A stretch of 64,000 bases of DNA from Drosophila pseudoobscura (Eukaryota; Arthropoda; Insecta; Diptera; Drosophilidae). The position numbers and the translations under genes are program-made. Positions within the stretch are counted from its first letter, which is position 1. Each line of letters begins with the position of its first letter. Below the pieces are notes generated by a model. That model saw only the letters and a program-made list of their open reading frames with translations. It made no database searches and was not told the origin of the DNA. The DNA is taken from the NCBI RefSeq assembly GCF_009870125.1, contig NC_046682.1, positions 496,001 through 560,000 of the forward strand. The letters are read 5' to 3'. This document shows, piece by piece, positions 39,601 through 51,302 of the stretch.

Positions 39601-42600
39601 TCCATAGCGTGCGCAATATTCATCTAAAACAAAAACTTGACCAGGACTAAACCATCCCTGCACAGATAATTGGTAATTTTTTTTTAATTATATAAGTTAA
39701 ATAATGTACTCACCAGAGATGCGTACGGATCGTTAAGCCGATATTCAAGCGTTAAGTTTTGTAAAGTTTTAAAAAGCGTAGCATGGTCATATGTACAAGG
39801 ATCAGCACTTATATAATCCTCCATGCCATGCTTTCGTGCTTTATCTGCATCTAAATCGTAAAAAAAACAAAAGAAGTAATAAACTGTATTTTTTTTTGTA
39901 TGGGTACTCGGCAAAATGTACTTAAACAAGTAAGAAAAAACTAGCCGATACTTTTTAGCTCTCTCTCTCTCTCTCTCTCTCTTGTTGTACTCGCTACCGC
40001 GAGTCCCAAAATATGAAGATCATATTCTTTCTTCGATTTTAACCAATTGGGGTACATTCCACAAAGTGTAGCAGCCCTACACCATCACTCTTCCACCCTC
40101 CATGCTTTATGGTTTCCTTGACCTGATGGTTTTTTCAGCTTTCCATTTCAGCAGTGCCAGTAGTATTCACATTGTTCTCATTGAAAACGGCTTATTTTGG
40201 TATCATCTGACCAAATTATCTTACAATCTCCGTGGTCCACTTTCTTTGCTCCTGGCTAATTTTAAGACGTGCAGAAACTTTTTGTCACACAGTGCAGGTT
40301 TTTTCTGGTTAACTGCCACTGTAAGGCCGATCGTGTGCAGAGTGTCCACTCATGGAACGTTGTCCAATTGCTTAAAATCGATGGAATAATGAAGGAAGAA
40401 TATTATCTTCATATTTTGGAAGCCAATTTATCAAATTTTATAGACAAATGTGTCAACCCCACATCTGAGATCCCATTGAACATCGATGGGCTCTGCATAA
40501 AAAACATTGCAAAAGTACAAGTCTAAACCAAAGGGAATGGATACTAAATTTAGTCGACAGTATGACAAAATTTATTCGGAATGTGATAAAATCAAAGGCT
40601 CTTTGGAAAATTTTTTTTTTTTAAATTTTTAAAGTACAAAAATATGAAACGTGCAAAAATAGATACATGGACTTTTGAAAAAATGTGTTCTTTCTCAACA
40701 AATTAAAGAATCTTAAAAAAAAATAAATAAAATAGAGAATTGATGTATTTTTATAGAGTTTACAGGCGTTTAAACTGAAAAGTGATGAGCATGTATCCAC
40801 TAGTGTTGGGTAAACATTGCTCATTTTGGTGAACATATTCACTTGTTCTTTTTTAGTGAGTCAACTCACTCATATTGCTCACTTGCTCTCTTAGATTGCT
40901 CAGTTAACTCACTTTTTCACTTGCTCAGTTGCTCACTTGCTCAGTTGCTCAGTTACTCACTTGCTCAGTTGCTGATTTGCTCTCTCAGTTGTTCACTATT
41001 CATGCACAGATGGTTCCAAATTTCACTATACTTTCGAATTAGCGACATAGTGAATTTTTCAAAAGAGTAAACAGCTTTGCCGGTAATAGTATGAAAAAAA
41101 GTGTGAAGTAAACGCAAATATGAGCAAAGCTGTCAGATCGCAAAATGCCCTTTGAGGAGTAAAATTGCGCAAAAAGTGAGTAGAGAACAAGTGAGTAAAA
41201 ATGAACAAGTGAACAACAAAGAACAAGTGAGCAAAAAAAGAACAACTTGGAAGGAACATGTTCAGTTGCTCAATTAAGTGAACAACTCTTTTTTGTTCAC
41301 TCACTCATGAGCAACACAACACTAGTATCCACACGTGCTCGCCCATGTACATATATGAATTCAGTCAAAAAATATACTCAAACCAATTCACATCGCGTAT
41401 TTTTTTTTTATGGGTTTTTCGAAACAAAAGAAACAAAGAAAAAAATTAGATGTTAGCAAGGATCCTGGGTAACAAATAAATTCTAAACGTTTTTGACGTA
41501 TTAATCCATTTATACAACTCTATTTCATATCTATGTAATACGAGTACACCGTGCTTTTCATAGTTTTAATACATACCACCTTGTATTTTCGACATAGCTG
41601 AATTTTTATCCTGAGTGATCGGTGGCGTAGGTTTATGAGATTGGCCGGTGGCCCTGTACATTGCCATAACCCACAGGCTACACTCGTTCTCATCATCGCA
41701 AGCAAATGATATGCTATCACCCTCGCGAACAGCATTAAAGAAATAACGACCACCATTTAAATCGATGCCGAACATAAGATTAGCTATTTAAAAATAAGGG
41801 AAAATCTTATTTTCATGTACGTTTTTAGGTTTTAGTTTAAATATACCGCTAGCTGCCTCGATGTAATCTACCGTATATCCATCAAGCTGCATCATCTCAG
41901 ACGGCTCTGATTTTTTCTCTTTGTAACTACACATTGCAAATGTGTACTGGGAAACTTGAACTAACACAAAATAGCGTCGCTTCCACTTTTTCCAAACAGA
42001 TTTGCCAATTGCATAAAGATGCCTGAACATAAAAATATATTTAAAATCTAAGCATTAATCATTCCAAATAAGTCTTACATACCCACAATGTTTCATATTT
42101 AATGGTTTATCGAGTCTGCATGCTATTTTAATACGTATATCTTGATCTGGCAAATTCTTTGGTATAATCATACGGTGCCATTCTGGTGACTAAAAATAAA
42201 ATTTTTTATTTACGATACTACACTCAGCAACATTTATTTTGTACTTTAAATGAGACTAAAATTAGGTTGTAGACCCTGATTAGTAACTCCATTTCGGATA
42301 TTTGGATTTTGCAATATACCCCCAACAGTCATTTTTAAATTTAAAAACCGCGATTCATCATTTTTTGTCGGCATCTGCAGCGCGGATAATCAACACAAAA
42401 AAGATAATAATTAAAAAAAAACATACTAAATATTTCCTAACTATTTCGTACCTTTCTTTGAACAAATATAATGATTAGTAGTCACTGAAAAACTAAAGTT
42501 TAAAAACAGGACTATACAATAAAAGATAACATTTTTAGACTGCAAAATTGAAGAAACCTTAGAAATGGTAAAAAAATTCAAGTACATGTGTATGTATGTA

Positions 42601-45600
42601 TGTATATCCACTCTATCGACACGAATCAAAAATTCTGTGAAAGATTGAACAATTTGTTTCAATTAATTTTTGTGGATATCCGGCTGCAGATTCCAAATAA
42701 AAATTATGAAAGCACGCGGTCACAAAATCACGGTTTTTTTTTAATTTTTAAAAAAGACAATTTTTGTGTCGTTGAAAGTACATTATATAGTTGTGTCGCA
42801 CGGTGTTTTTAATGCATAATTATACAGGGCTCACTTTGGATGACAGTGGAGTAGGTCTCAGGGTTACTTTCCCCAATTCTTTATCCTCTAACGCCAACAT
42901 TCCAGGGTTTTCTGTATAAAGCTTCACTTTGACAACAGGTAATGGATGTGTAGTAGTAAAATCGCCTTGAGTGTCCCACCTATTTGCAATAAAATTAGAT
43001 TAATTCAAATAACACAATTGCCATTTTCTCACATTGGTTTTGATGCCTCTGCTTGGTCCGTTTGAAGCTTTTCGCCATTCTCAACTTCCATCGTGCAATA
43101 AACAATACGATTAGGAGCAAGCGATTTAAGACCCTTAACTTCCATTACAATGACTTCTAGTTGAAAGGTAAGTACAACGTCTAACTTTGTTAATTGTGTA
43201 GAACCATCTTCTGAGTCGCCCTCCAGTTTAGATAGAGAGCCATGGGAGCGCAATATCAGTTTCCTTATTTTTTTTTATAATGAAATATGAAAAAATACAA
43301 ATATTTAAGATACAAATACAACAAAATACTTGCGAAAAATCTAAACACGAAATTTAATTCTAGGTATAACTGTTATTTAGTATATATTTATATATTTAGT
43401 ATAATAAATTAAATGTTTTTAGTTTTATTTCTTATTTAGAATTTGCGAATGGCGAATAAATAACTTTAAAAAATTAATTGAATATATAGAATCTTGATCA
43501 GCACTATTAACCGAATCGATATAGCCATTTCATATCATTCTTGTTTAACGCTTTAATAATATCTATATTAGATTTTATCTGATAGCTACGCCATCGTAGC
43601 CACTAAAATTTCATTTGTTCCTTCTGGCTATAATGATGATCTGGCAGATATGGCCATTCCATATGATTTGGTTGTTCTTGGTTGTTCTAGACACACAGAC
43701 ATGGTAACATCGCTAGACTATTAATGCTGATCAAAAATATATATACTTAATGGGGTTGAAAACGCTTTCTTCTGTGTGTTACAGACATCCATTTTCCTTA
43801 CAAATCTTATATATAATATACCCCTATACTCATCGAGTACCGTTTATAAAAAGGTTTTCACGAAATGATTTCCAATTCAAGTCGATCAATAATGACTTCA
43901 ATTGACCGCATTCTAATTCTTGACCTAAAATTGTATCACTATATTAAAAGGTTAATAAAATAAAGCATAACTTCAGCTTTAAATATTAGGGTAATATATG
44001 TAATATACCTTACAAGTATTACTTAATATATATATTATATTATTAATTATATATATAATAAATATGTTATATTACTTAATAAATATTTGTAGTGGAAAAC
44101 TTACAAAAATGACGGTGTACTGTAAGAAAATAATTTAAAGAGCAAGAGACAAATATAAAAATTACTATAATATTATAATCGAATAATTTTATTTGTAATA
44201 TATTCACCTATGGTTATAGCGTTTTAACTTTTGTAGTCCATATTTACTGTCCATATTACCTTTCGATACTGGAAGTGACTCAAGATTTGCCATTAATAAA
44301 TTTATAGATGACTTTAACTCCTCAATATAAAGAGACTCCATTTCTTTGAGAACAAATTTGGGCATAAGTTTACGATTTTTTTCCATTTCTCCAACCCGTT
44401 GCATTCGTCCATCCAATTCCCGACGTATTGCTGCTGCTTGTTCATCTGCCGAATCCAACTAAATTGGGTGTACACATTTTTTAGTATTTCATTTAAAAGT
44501 GAATTACAACATACCATCAAGGCGTTAAACAGAATTTGATGCTCAAATTTTTTTACAGACAATATTTGCTGAAACATGTCGTACAATTGCTCCTTAGAAA
44601 GAATTAACTCGCTGTTTAGGGACTGCTGCATGCGTGACGGTCTTTTTGAATCCTCTTCGCCACTGCCCTTTAATATAATGTCAAATTTTGCCATCCAAGA
44701 AGTTAAAACCGTTTCTTTACTCAGCCCATCTATCTCTGGTAAAGATCTTAAAATGGAAACATTAGTATAATTTTAACTTTAATATCGTTTAAGTTAAAAA
44801 AATTATGAAAAATGTGGGAAAAATGAAACATGAAAATTGAACATTTGAGACTGCTAAAGCAAAATCATTTTTTTATACCTCACACGTTTCTCAATATTAT
44901 TGCGGAATACTTCTCGAAAATCGTGCTGCGAAGATGCTCCGGATTGAACCATTTTTAGAACACGCTCCGACTTTAAAAACACATCATGGTAACTCTGTAC
45001 AGCATTTTGAAATGCCTCGTCCGCCATTATTTGTGTTTCTCCCTTAAGAAATGACTGGAAGATTTAAGAAAATCATATATTTCCAGATAAATATTATTCA
45101 TTTAATATTTTGTTTAAATAAATCTGTACTAATAATAGTTTATGTATACATTTTTGTAAGAATCTTATTGTATTTTTACGTATAATTTATTTCTCACTAG
45201 TTTGTATTTATGTAATATTCATCCGCCCTAAAAGATATATATATGGGCATTTCCGCGTGTCCCGAACGTACCTTCAAACGCTTTTAATTTACAAAAAAGA
45301 AAGAAAACAAAAAAAAAACAAATTTTTACCAAGTCTTTTTATTCAATTCAATAGCAATCTGTTAACTCCATGTTTAGTACAAAAGATGGCGTTCAGCGAG
45401 TTTTAGTTTTCATAATGATAGCAATAAACATGTGGTCGCGAACGTACGCGAAATATAAGTCGATTTTGGCTTAATCTAGTAAAATAGAAAAATCTCCGAA
45501 ACGGAACAGAATATTCTTAAGCAGTCATAGTGGATACATGTTCATCACTTTTCAGTTTAAACGCCTGTAAAATCTTTAAAAATATATCAATACTTGTGAT

Positions 45601-48600
45601 TTTTTTTTCATAGATTTAGTGAGAGATTACAAATTTTTGAAAGTCCATGTATCTACTTTTGCAGATTAGATTTTATCACATTCCGAATAAATTTTGGCAT
45701 ACTCTCGACGAAATTAAGTATCCATTCCCTTTGGTGCAGACTTGTACTTTTCCAATGTTTGTTATGCAGAGCCCATCGATGTTCAAGGGGATTTACATCT
45801 GGGCTATTGAGCAGGGCACTGGATTAAGTGAAAACTCGAATTATTGGGACGATTTTTCATGAATTTAGTCGTGTGCTTCGGGTTACCGTCTTGCTAGAAA
45901 GTGATCTCAGATATAGGGTTGACACATTTGTCTATAAAATTTGATAAATTGGCTTCCAAAATATGAAGATAATATTCTTTCTTCATTACTCCATCGATTT
46001 TAAGCAATTGGACAACGTTCCATGAGTGGAAACTCTGCACACGATCGGCCTTACAGTGGCAGTTAACTAGAAAAAACCTGCACTGTCTGTCAAAAAGTTG
46101 CTGCACGTCTTAAATTTAGCCAGGAGCACAGAAACTGGACCACGGAGATTGTAAGAAGATAATTTGGTCAGATGATACCAAAATAAGCCGTTTTCAATGA
46201 GAACAATGTGAATACTACTGGCACCGCTCAAATGGAAAGCTAAAAAAGCATCAAGTCAAGGAAACAATAAAGCATGGAGCCTGATGGTTTAGGGCATGTT
46301 GGAATGTATAAATAAAGTACAATCCTAATTTTAAAATAAAAAAAAAATTCAAAAATACAAATACAAAAAATAGCTCATTTCATATTTCCTTGACAAACAA
46401 CTACGTTGGATTTTAAGAGAAACTTTGAGGAAAAGGTGTTATCAAGAATTATCTTTCTTATAGAACAAAATAGTAAAGGAAAACATTCCTACAAACCAAA
46501 CCGACATTTTATTATATATTTACGGCTTTAAAATTGTTTAATAATTTTTTTTTTCTAGGTTTAGCTTTTATCAAAGACTATAAAATACCAAGATGTTGCA
46601 TGAGCGACCAAAAAGCTGTTCTATGGCGGGTCCTAACATTAGAACCCAAAAGGCACGAGGGAGCGCGCGGGGTTTCAATTCCCTTTTCGCCTGTACTTCG
46701 TCTCTACCGCGACCCCGCTGCCCATCGGTTTCGTCTGTTCGGCAATTCTGGACTCTCGAACCTCAGCACCGTCGAAGCGGTGGTCGCGGATCGCCGAGGT
46801 CTTTGGAGCGGCACAGTGGGACCTGTGGCCGTCTCAGCTTGCTAAATTAGTTAGTGAATATGAGTTCAATTAATATTTGCATACTGAAAAATGTTAAACT
46901 TTGAGTGCTTATATCTCCTAAACTAAAACTATCTTGAAAATTCGATTGGAAAATTCTCTATAAGATGCCTACATTAAATTTATCTAAAGCACTCATACAA
47001 TTTTTTGACTATTTCGGCTGAGTCCCCACTGTGCCGCGCCAAAGACATCAGCGACCACGTTACCCTACGGTTTCGGCACGCAGACGATTCATATTTTGTT
47101 TTTGTATTCTTTCTCTCGAGACACACCGACTCGACGCTAACCGAGGCATTGACGAAGCCGAGTAGCATTTCGGAGGCGAAGGTAGCGTAAAAGAGAATTG
47201 AAGTAATAGCCCCGCGCGCCCGTACCATGAAGCGTCAAACGAAAATTGAAAAAGAATTTGTTCCTCATGCAACATTTTGGTATTGTATAGTCTTTGCTTT
47301 TATATACCCGATACTCAAAATTAATATAGGGGTATTATAGATTTTTGTGAAAATGGATGTGTGTAACGCCCAGAAGGAAGCGTTTCCGACCCCAAAAAGT
47401 ATATATGTTCTTGATTAGTAGCCGAGTCGATGGAGTCATGTCTGTCTGTCCGTAAGTCCCTCTGACCGTCTTTTTTGACGCATAGTTCTGAGAGCTACAG
47501 CAACGAAATTTTGTACCCAGAATCCTGTGATATCAAACTGAATCAAGTTTGTTTAAAAATTTTGCCACGCGCTCTGCCGCCCCCACAAAGGACGAAAATC
47601 TGTGGCACTGACAACTTTAAAAATATTAGAATCCCAAAAACGCAGAATTCTATCTTCCAGACTGCAGAATCTGAATCTGAATCGGATCATTATATATATA
47701 TTATATATATATATATATTATAGCCAGACAGAACATTTTGAAATACACCTGTTATATAGAGATCTAACATGAGTGTGGATACCAAATTTGGTTACTCTAG
47801 CATTAATAGTCTCTGAGATTTGTGGATGCAACAGATTTTCGTCCTGTATAGGGCGAAATTGTGAGATTAACTTGTGCAGGTCCGATATCCCAGTGTGGTG
47901 TGTGGATACTAAATTTAGTTTATATTTTTATTTGGTTTGGCATAAAAAAAGTAAATATCAATTTTCTTAATAACAAAAAAAAAATAGTTTTATATGTTTC
48001 AGATAGAAAATGGCTATAACAGCAAAATATATTTTGATTGGAAAAAAAAATTTCCTAAGGACAAGTTTTTGGGAAAATGAACTCTCTTAATAATTAATGC
48101 GGTTGAACTTGGGATCCTGAAGTTTATTCAGCCTACTGGGCATTGAGCCTGCCAAGTTTTGTAGAGTTAATAACTCTATCCTGTTCCATTCTGCAACGAT
48201 CGCTTGTTTTAATTCCTTTAAGGTTTCGTACTGCCTTGTACAGGAATAGACTTTTGCTGCAAAGAAGTTCCACAGATCCTCAATTGGATTTAGGTGCGGA
48301 CTCATTGACTCATTGTGGGTCTCAAAATAGCCCATTGAGGCCCGGGAAACTTGAATTGGCGAATTATCCTGTTGAAATGTCTATTGATCACCATGGAAAT
48401 GCTCAGAAAATGAAAAAGGTTCACTATCTATCAATTCTATATAGTATGCTTGAGCATTGGGCCAGATATTAAACATATTGGAGACTTCCATTTAGCACTA
48501 AGGGCAGCCCATATCATAAGCGATCCATCACCATGGTTTGGCTTGTAGCAAGTTGCCCGTGGATGACGCGGGTCTCTCCAATATATTTATTATATTTTTT

Positions 48601-51266
48601 TTTCATCACTAAAAATTAAATTTTCTAATTCGTGAACCCAGAACTTGTTTTTCAAAAAGTACATGCGCGCATCATTATGACGGTTACTTAAGCGGAGTTT
48701 GCCCACTTTCTTTTGATATGTGAGGTGAAAATTTTCGTTCAAAATTTGGCTCACACGTTGGCTGGGGATTGATAGCCCGAGTTCTGCCTTGATTTTGTTG
48801 CAAATCATTTAGTCTTCAGTTACAAACTGCCGCAAGTGCCATTTTGTCAATTTTATTATGGTCGATACTGGGCCAAGTCGACGATTTATGCGGTAACCGT
48901 CTGGATCTATGAAACATTTTGAAATAGTATTTCGATATCGATACATTAACGAAGCTATTCGACCAGTTTTTATGCCGGCTAATTTCATTCTCTTGATCCT
49001 TCTCTGTTCTTCCTCAGAAAATTCTTTACCATTTGGCATTTTTAACTAAAATGCAATATTTTTTAAACTTTTATTGGTTTGAAGCAGAATGCTTACGTAC
49101 TAAATCCTTCTGGACGTTACACACATCCATTTTCACCACAAATCTAATATACCCCTATACTCATTTTGAGTATCCGGTATAACTAGGTGACCCGCCAAAC
49201 GTTGTTCTGCTATGTATATTATTTGACATGACAATTATAAGACTACTTAACAATAAAGATTAAGCTCTCAGCGCAATAGAGTGTACAATATTCTGGTTAG
49301 TCTGTCTTTAGCCAGCACAACAAACTGGATGAATGGCGACACATATAGTTGTCCGTGGGAAAAGCATGGTGTTTCCAAATCTAAGCCACATACAGACAAT
49401 GCATGGCCTTGTGACTTATTGATCGTAATATTGAATGCCAATCTAATTGGGAATGGATTGCGTTTGAATTCAATTGACACATCTGTATTAATCATAGGGA
49501 TTTGTGGCAGCAACACATTTTCGCCTTGAAACTTTTCAATAAAAATGATGGCTTCAATAACCTTTCTCATTATTTTTATAATGACTAACCGTGTGCCATT
49601 ACACAGCCGTGGTGAGTTCAAGTTACGAAGCAGAATGATCAGAGATCCAACCTTCAATTGTAAATCGTGTGGAGGCATGCCTGGCAAATCTAATGAATTT
49701 AAAAACTCAATTGGATAATTCACAGTTTCGTTGGTATCACCAACTGCATCAATAGATTTCTATGACACCAAGTCCCCAGGCAACAACTGTTGTATTTTTA
49801 AATTAAACCCATTGACGTCCACATATTTTGTCTAAAATCGCTATTTCTGCCAGCTAGTTATGATTTTCCTATTGTGTGTGTATATCGGGAAATATGTGAA
49901 ATATTGTGAAGAGTCCGTCTGTAATTTTATGCATCCAGTATTTTCATAAACAGCAACTTTCCCATCGCCATTTTAAGCGTACGTCGAACTTGTCTAAAGT
50001 AACTGCGCCATGCGCATACGCTCATCTGCACTGTTTTCTTGGATTTGTTCACCAGAAATTCGTATATTTATATCTCGCATGGTCCTAGACATGATCGTTT
50101 GATGACTCACATTGGCCCCTCTGCGTCTGATTGGCATTGCTCAAATATATTAAATTCTCGGGTTACAATGTTTGTAATTGAACTTCTCCGAAATGGCTTC
50201 ACCGATTTTCTTGAAATTTTATGTGCTTTCGATTATAAGATTTTAGATTTTAGATGTTTTCGCTTCCCAGATGAAACGAATAATGATTTCATATTTCATT
50301 CAATTTAATATTTTTCATAACATTTTCTTTGAGTTTTGACGCCACATTTATATTACATGCTATTGGCTCAGATTAACGAGATTACCTTGGTAATCGTAGT
50401 AACAATTTTCTGGGTCTTACAGGTGCTGCAACTCTAGATAGCGATGGCTTAAAACCATAGCTCGCAAATAACTGTTGACACTTTCGGCGTGTCTGATAAA
50501 AACATCTCATTGACGGACACATTGAGAAAATGGACTAAAAAGACCCGATCAAATCGGTTTTTGCTCAACTCGCTCTTCGCTCAAGCAAAGACCGATTTTT
50601 TCACTTCTCTATTGTTCCTGTTCTTCACTGAGCATCTTGCCGCGAGCAAACGAACAAAGTGTCTTTAGCGTATGTATGCGTGCTTGTACGTGTGATGCTT
50701 ATGGCAACTATCAATTTTTGTGAATTCTATACGGTTCGACTATTGGAGCTTAAAATGAATCGTGAAAAGCAAAACGAAAATGTTCGTTTGCCAATTTTGC
50801 AAAGAAATATACATATTACAATACAATAGCCCAAAAGATGCGGAAAACATGAATAAATAAACATATACACGAAAAAAAACTAAAACTCTTTACTCAGACA
50901 CTTTTTTGGATCTGCTCATCTAAAGACACTTTTGCTGTGAGCGCTTGACCAAAGTGTCTCTCTAAGTTGTTATTGTGAGACACGATCGTGTGTCGGGCTC
51001 ACCCGAAAACCCGAAACACATAACACAAGCGAAGAGAAACTGTTCACGCCAGCAGCAAATGATTGCCGCGCACTGTGCCAACTCCGTGCGCTCCGGTCCC
51101 AACTCGCTCTCGCGCGCTCGGAGGGGCGCTCGGAAGATCTACACGATCCACAATCCACGATCCACACGGCGCTCACCGCAGCATAAAGCATAGAACATAA
51201 GGCTTAGAGTTTAGTTAAGATTTCACCTCCGTTTCAACTGGTCGACCCAATACAAATACACACACC

Positions 51267-51302
<36 letters not shown>

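Noticed and set aside
43981..44100. A functional AT-rich palindromic element
   Set aside because: It is TA/TTA low-complexity sequence inside an intron; simple slippage explains it.
45240..45520. A further inverted-repeat element (CGAACGTACC / GCGAACGTACG)
   Set aside because: The inverted match is short and imperfect and no target duplication could be read.
51000..51200. A small GC-rich gene with open frames on both strands
   Set aside because: The frames are complementary shadows of one GC-rich stretch, have no recognisable protein text and lie inside Cadps intron 3.
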